Origin: Bifidobacterium longum subsp. infantis ATCC 15697 = JCM 1222 = DSM 20088
GTDB lineage: Bacteria; Actinomycetota; Actinomycetes; Actinomycetales; Bifidobacteriaceae
Assembly: GCF_000269965.1 (NCBI RefSeq)
Contig: NC_017219.1
Coordinates: 2,542,001-2,606,000, forward strand
Direction of reading: 5' to 3'
Length of the DNA: 64,000 nt
The position numbers were made by a program, and so were the translations under genes. The notes under the pieces are model-generated. The model was not told the origin of the DNA, ran no database searches, and saw only the letters and a program-made list of their open reading frames with translations. Shown here in pieces: positions 59,923 to 64,000 of this stretch (positions within the stretch are counted from its first letter, which is position 1; every line of letters begins with the position of its first letter).

Positions 59923-62271
59923 CTACCTGCGGACAAGCCCCTTGAACGGCTCGTCGGGAGACAGTCGGACCTGCGTCGCGTCGGTGCCATCGACGATCAG
60001 GGTGATCGTCGCGGGCTTCGTGCAGCGCAGCGTGTATTCGATGGCGTCGTCCGTCCAGGAGGCGTCCACCGAAAGGCCTCCCCTGGCGCGCAGGCCATGG
60101 AAGCTGCCTTCATGCCAATCCTCGGGCAACGCGGGCAGGATGCGCACCATGCCGTCATGACTCTGGACGAGCATCTCCGCCAGAGCCGCGGGGAAGCCCA
60201 GATTGCCGTCGATCTGGAATGGGGGATGCGCGCACATGCCGCTGGCATACACGCCGCCGCCAAGCAGATCGGTTTCGGCGTCGGCTTCGACCGGGCGGAG
60301 GAACATGCCGATGATGCGTTCGGCGTGCTCAGCGTCCCGCAGACGCGCCCACATGATCATGCGCCACACGATGCTCCAGCCGGAACCGTCGTCGCCACGC
60401 ACTTCGAGGGACTTCCTGGCGGCCTCCTCCAGACGCGGGGTGTTCGCGGTGATGCCTGCGCCCGGATGCAGTTCGTACAGGTGGGACAGGTGACGGTGAT
60501 GCGGATCCGCCTCGACGAGTTCATCGTTCCATTCGAGAATCCTGCCATCGGATCCCACGCGGACAGCCGCCAGCTTCGCGCGGGTGGATTCCGCCTCCCG
60601 CACCAAGGCCTTGTCGCCGTCATCCAGGTCGGGCATGGTTTGCGCCGCGTGGATCAGATCATCGAGCAGATTGCGCACGATGGCCGTGGTGTTTTCGCTG
60701 GTGTGGGCGACGGCGATCGTTTCGCCGTCCACGACGAAGTAGTTTTCCGGCGATGTCGCCGGAGCCGGGGCCAGACCGTGTTCCGTATCCGACAGAAAAT
60801 CCATGCAGAATCGCGCGCTGTCCCGCATGATCGGCCAGATGGAAGCCAGATACGACTCATCCTGGTTGAACAGGTACTCATCGAACAGGTTCCGGCACAT
60901 CCACGCCTGGCCGAACGGCCAGAACGCCCACGTCGGCTCTCCGTTCGCCGGCAGCGCCCTGCGCCAGATATCGACATTGTGGAAGACCGCGGAACCACCG
61001 CATCCGAGGATGGCGCCGGCCGCATCATGCCCCGGTTCCAGCAGCTCCCTGTTCATGGCGACGAGCGGTTCGATGAGCTCCTTGAGGGCGCATGGGCCGG
61101 TCATCCAATAGTTCATCTCGATGTTGATGTTCGTCGTGTAGGCGCTATACCAGTTCGGGAAGTCCTTATGGTTCCAGATTCCCTGCAGATTCGACGGCTG
61201 GGTATGCGGCCTGGACGAGGAGATCAGCAGGTATCGGCCGAAATCGAACATCGCCTCGGAGAGCGTCTCCAGACGGTGCGGCGTATCCTCCTTGGAGCGC
61301 AGGATCTCGGCGAACGGCACCTCCTCATCGTCGTCATGGGCCGGGCCGAGACGCACGCCGACCCGGTCGAAGAACCGGCGGTAGTCGGCGACGTGACGGT
61401 CAAGCATCGCCCGCGAATCGGACGGCCATGCGGCGATGGTCTCGCCCAGCCGATCGGCGAGCACCGTCATGTCCCGCTCCGGCTGTTCGGCGCTTCCCTT
61501 GAACCCGCTCAGGCTGCGGAACCGAAGCGACAAGCCGGTGACGCCCGAGCACTGCAGAACATCATCGATCACCGTGATCTCGCCGCCCGTGACGGTGAGG
61601 GAGAAGGCGCCGGCATACGCCATCCCGATGCCGTCCCGTTCGTCCTCCCATGGATTATCGGTGACATGGGCCAATGATCCGACATTGAGTCCGGGCATCT
61701 GCCCCATGACGACGAGGGTGGCCTGGCGCGCATCGGAATCAGACCCCGACGATATCCGGGTCTGCTTGAGAAAAGTGCCGGTGACGCTCACGCTCGCATC
61801 GACCGGCGCGCTCGACGACATCTCATACACCAGCAGATCATCGGGAGCGCTGCACCATGCGTCGACATGGACGTCGGCGGCGCCCAGCCGGAACGATTCG
61901 CCGGCGAGGGCCCTGGCGAGGTCCAGGCTGCGCTTCACATGCTTCCGTTCGCCGGCCTCCGACGAGTACCGGATGCAAGCCGTGCCGAACGGCTCGTATA
62001 TCTGCTCGTCCTTCTCCCGCTGCGTGGCGTCCTGGATGATCCGCGTGGCCGACACGTAATCGCCGCGAGACGACGCCTGACGGGCTTTGGCCACGATTTC
62101 GGGCGTCAACGGCGAGGTCTCCGCATGCGGATAGCCCGACCAGAGGGTGTCGTCGTTGAGGTACAGCACATCCGCGTCCGGTTCGGAGCACAGGACCGCC
62201 CCCATGCGACCGTTGCCGAACGGGATTCCTTCCTCCCAATGCGAAGAAATCCCATCGAAAGTGAGTTTCAT
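59923..62271 (-). CDS. afcA: Alpha-L-fucosidase, glycoside hydrolase family 95
   Basis: An inverting 1,2-alpha-L-fucosidase for 2'-fucosyllactose and related HMOs, 782 residues, cytoplasmic (no signal peptide or anchor, unlike the B. bifidum enzyme). The paired asparagines are Asn381 and Asn383 in [11 protein letters not shown]. The catalytic glutamate is Glu509 in ATSPENYF, and Asp688 lies in [10 protein letters not shown]. Substrate-binding [11 protein letters not shown] is at 594-604. It follows the GH29 gene by 31 bases in the same direction. In frame beyond its TAG stop, 28 more sense codons run to TGA at 59836. Confidence 0.93.
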   Translation of the reverse strand: MKLTFDGISSHWEEGIPFGNGRMGAVLCSEPDADVLYLNDDTLWSGYPHAETSPLTPEIVAKARQASSRGDYVSATRIIQDATQREKDEQIYEPFGTACIRYSSEAGERKHVKRSLDLARALAGESFRLGAADVHVDAWCSAPDDLLVYEMSSSAPVDASVSVTGTFLKQTRISSGSDSDARQATLVVMGQMPGLNVGSLAHVTDNPWEDERDGIGMAYAGAFSLTVTGGEITVIDDVLQCSGVTGLSLRFRSLSGFKGSAEQPERDMTVLADRLGETIAAWPSDSRAMLDRHVADYRRFFDRVGVRLGPAHDDDEEVPFAEILRSKEDTPHRLETLSEAMFDFGRYLLISSSRPHTQPSNLQGIWNHKDFPNWYSAYTTNINIEMNYWMTGPCALKELIEPLVAMNRELLEPGHDAAGAILGCGGSAVFHNVDIWRRALPANGEPTWAFWPFGQAWMCRNLFDEYLFNQDESYLASIWPIMRDSARFCMDFLSDTEHGLAPAPATSPENYFVVDGETIAVAHTSENTTAIVRNLLDDLIHAAQTMPDLDDGDKALVREAESTRAKLAAVRVGSDGRILEWNDELVEADPHHRHLSHLYELHPGAGITANTPRLEEAARKSLEVRGDDGSGWSIVWRMIMWARLRDAEHAERIIGMFLRPVEADAETDLLGGGVYASGMCAHPPFQIDGNLGFPAALAEMLVQSHDGMVRILPALPEDWHEGSFHGLRARGGLSVDASWTDDAIEYTLRCTKPATITLIVDGTDATQVRLSPDEPFKGLVRR

Positions 62272-62302
62272 GGTGTTACCGCCTTTATATTCCTATACGC
62301 CC

Positions 62303-63739
62303 TCAGATGCGCACGGCAGCCGCGCGGCTGATCATCGGCGCAAGCCTCGAACCGTCCACGTGAAGGGTGACCGAGGACACCTCGACATCGTCGAAGCGGA
62401 GTATCCTCCGGTAACCCACCGTGCCGGCCTGGCCGAGCACGCGCTCGGTGCCGTCAGGCAGCGCACCCGTGACGCGCAGATGCTCGATGCGCTGACCGTG
62501 CTCTATGGCCTCCTCGATCACGATGGCGTTGATCGTCGTGGGCTGCGGGAGGGTGAGCGTGATGGCGGGGGCCGCATCGTCGGCATCCGGGCGCCAGAAC
62601 GTGTCCCGATTCCCGTCGACGAGATGCGCCGCGGCGGCGGATGCGCTGCTGGTCCTGGCTTCGCAGCGGACCGAGGCCAGCGCTTCACGGAACTCGCTGA
62701 CGCGGCGGCCCAATCCCTTGAGCGACTGCACATCCGGTTCGGCGAGCAGACCTTCCGGCGAGGGAGGAATGTTGAGCAGCAACGATGAATTGCCGCCTAC
62801 CGCGGAAAGCCAGAGGTCGAACAGCTGATCGGCGCTCATGACCTTGTCGTCCTCGGACTGGTGGTAGAACCACCCGGGGCGGATGGAGGTGTCGACCTCG
62901 GCCGGGTACCAGCAGACGTTGTCCCCGTATCCGGCGACCGCCTCACGGCTGCCGAGGTCGTCGTCCTGGGAGCTGACCGTGGTGGCGAAGGATGCGTCAT
63001 CCTCCTGCTGCGACTTCTCCATGGTCAGTTCCGCCGAACGCAGGCGGCGGGGCACGACGCTCCATTCGTTGTCGCGCACATGCCCGGCTTCGTTCCCGGC
63101 CCAGCGCACGTCGGGGCCGCACACGGAAATCACCGCATCGGGCTGGAGCGAACGGATGACGTTGTAGTAACGATCCCAGTCGTAGTACTGGGTCTTGCCG
63201 TTCTTGCCCTCGCCATTGGCGCCATCAAGCCAGACGGAGAAGATCGGCCCGTACTGGGTGAGCAGCTCGGTCAGCTGGCCGACGTAGAAGTCGTCGTACG
63301 CCTTGCCCTTGCCGTAGGATTCCTCGGTGCGGTCCCACGGGGACAGGTACACGCCGAACTTCAGTCCGTGACGCCTGGCGGACTCGCTGACCTCACGAAC
63401 GAGGTCGCCCTTGCCTTCACGCCACGGCGACGAGGCGACGGTGTGCCGCGTCAATCGGGACGGCCACAGGCAGAATCCGTCGTGGTGCTTGCACGTCAGG
63501 ATGACGCCGGCCATCCCGCCGGCCACCAGCGCGTCCATCCACTGGTCCACGTCCACGTTCCGCGGGTTGAACAGTGCCGGATCCTCATGCCCAAGACCCC
63601 ACTCCCTGTCCGTCATGGTGTTCATGCCGAAGTGCAGGAAGGCGTACATCTCCATGCGCTGCCAGGCAAGCTGGCGCGACGATGGGCGCACATTCGCGAG
63701 ATAGTTCAGGTTGATGCCCGCATCTGCAGGATTGTTCAT
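62303..63739 (-). CDS. afcB: Alpha-L-fucosidase, glycoside hydrolase family 29 (1,3/1,4 type)
   Basis: A retaining fucosidase of 478 residues cleaving alpha-1,3/1,4-linked fucose, as in 3-fucosyllactose and Lewis structures. The nucleophile is Asp172 in VWLDGANGEG and the acid/base Glu217 in RWAGNEAGH. These are the positions I recall for the structurally characterised infantis subfamily-B enzyme. The substrate histidines are in CKHHDGFCLWPS. A C-terminal beta-sandwich with carbohydrate-binding character begins near 355. No signal peptide is present. It lies between a fucose mutarotase gene and the GH95 gene, one operon. Confidence 0.94.
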   Translation of the reverse strand: MNNPADAGINLNYLANVRPSSRQLAWQRMEMYAFLHFGMNTMTDREWGLGHEDPALFNPRNVDVDQWMDALVAGGMAGVILTCKHHDGFCLWPSRLTRHTVASSPWREGKGDLVREVSESARRHGLKFGVYLSPWDRTEESYGKGKAYDDFYVGQLTELLTQYGPIFSVWLDGANGEGKNGKTQYYDWDRYYNVIRSLQPDAVISVCGPDVRWAGNEAGHVRDNEWSVVPRRLRSAELTMEKSQQEDDASFATTVSSQDDDLGSREAVAGYGDNVCWYPAEVDTSIRPGWFYHQSEDDKVMSADQLFDLWLSAVGGNSSLLLNIPPSPEGLLAEPDVQSLKGLGRRVSEFREALASVRCEARTSSASAAAAHLVDGNRDTFWRPDADDAAPAITLTLPQPTTINAIVIEEAIEHGQRIEHLRVTGALPDGTERVLGQAGTVGYRRILRFDDVEVSSVTLHVDGSRLAPMISRAAAVRI

Positions 63740-63760
63740 TATATTGCTCCTATTCGGTTA

Positions 63761-64000
63761 TTAGCGAATGACGCCTTTTCTGATGATGATGTTCGCATAC
63801 TGCGATTGTTCGCCGGTGGCGACGATGCAATAGGACCTGCCGGCCTCCTCGTAGAAGGCGAACCGTTCCAGCATCCCGATGCCCGCTTGCTTGCCGGGCT
63901 CGTGCCTGTCGATGACCTGACGGTACCGGTCCCATATCGGGGTGTCCACGGTGTCTCCGGGAACCTTGTCCATCAGCAGCACCGGGTGTTCCGTGTATTG
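63761..64000 (-). CDS. L-fucose mutarotase (RbsD/FucU), second copy, cut by window end
   Basis: Only the last 79 codons are in the window; the frame stays open to base 64000. KVPGDTVDTPIWDRYRQVI and LERFAFYEEAGRSYCIVATG match the C-terminal half of the mutarotase at 16695-17141. It lies 21 bases before the GH29 gene in the same direction, so released fucose would be converted by a protein made from the same transcript. Confidence 0.9.
   Translation of the reverse strand, partial: QYTEHPVLLMDKVPGDTVDTPIWDRYRQVIDRHEPGKQAGIGMLERFAFYEEAGRSYCIVATGEQSQYANIIIRKGVIR

Overview
The window comes from a high-GC actinobacterium and fits Bifidobacterium longum, most likely subsp. infantis. This rests on the rRNA and ribosomal-protein layout, actinobacterial gene organisation (RNase E/G with a long basic/acidic N-terminus, IclR-type regulator next to leuCD, Maf-NUDIX and NUDIX-histidine-phosphatase fusions) and the left edge of a human-milk-oligosaccharide (HMO) locus carrying GH2, GH95 and GH29 enzymes. 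The GH29 enzyme has Asp172 and Glu217 at the catalytic positions I recall for the infantis enzyme. No database search was possible, so the species call is inference.

Layout. 1-2609: end of an rRNA operon on the minus strand (23S 5' part, spacer without tRNA, complete 16S) with its leader and promoter to about 2920. 3125-5844: rplK-rplA, secE-nusG and tRNA-Trp. 5997-15392: housekeeping genes on the minus strand (aspartate aminotransferase, proB, obgE, rpmA, rplU, RNase E/G, dapE). 15499-16443: AEC-family carrier. 16446-23093: a compact L-fucose catabolic island (mutarotase, fucose dehydrogenase, lactonase, fuconate dehydratase, FucP permease, LacI regulator). A decayed copy of the neighbouring ABC-transporter genes lies at its left edge, and the intact ABC genes begin at its right edge. 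23075-25470: ABC permease and ATPase. 25471-27023: gene-poor decayed stretch with a broken TacA/TacT-like toxin-antitoxin pair and a cluster of inverted CCGGGACAG repeats. 27024-34762: maf-nudix, thrB, hom, lysA, argS. 34851-41416: LysR regulator, PatB/MalY-like aminotransferase, murA, NADH-oxidase-like flavoprotein, dihydroorotate-dehydrogenase-like protein. 41620-44890: leuD, leuC and the divergent IclR regulator. 45063-51236: metallophosphoesterase, polyphosphate kinase, a MutT1-like NUDIX/phosphatase and an uncharacterised gene. 51560-64000: start of the HMO locus, with two tandem GPH-type sugar transporters, an IS3-family element, GH2 beta-galactosidase, then convergent GH95 and GH29 fucosidases and a second fucose mutarotase cut by the window end.

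How it works together. The right-hand locus would import lactose/galactoside-type sugars and release galactose and fucose from fucosylated oligosaccharides. The left-hand island would import and oxidise L-fucose through fuconolactone and fuconate to 2-keto-3-deoxyfuconate. The aldolase that must finish that pathway is not in this window. Short hairpin repeats of one family (core GCTCCCCTC/GAGGGGAGC) sit in many intergenic gaps and probably double as terminators. No CRISPR array, prophage or complete defence system was seen.
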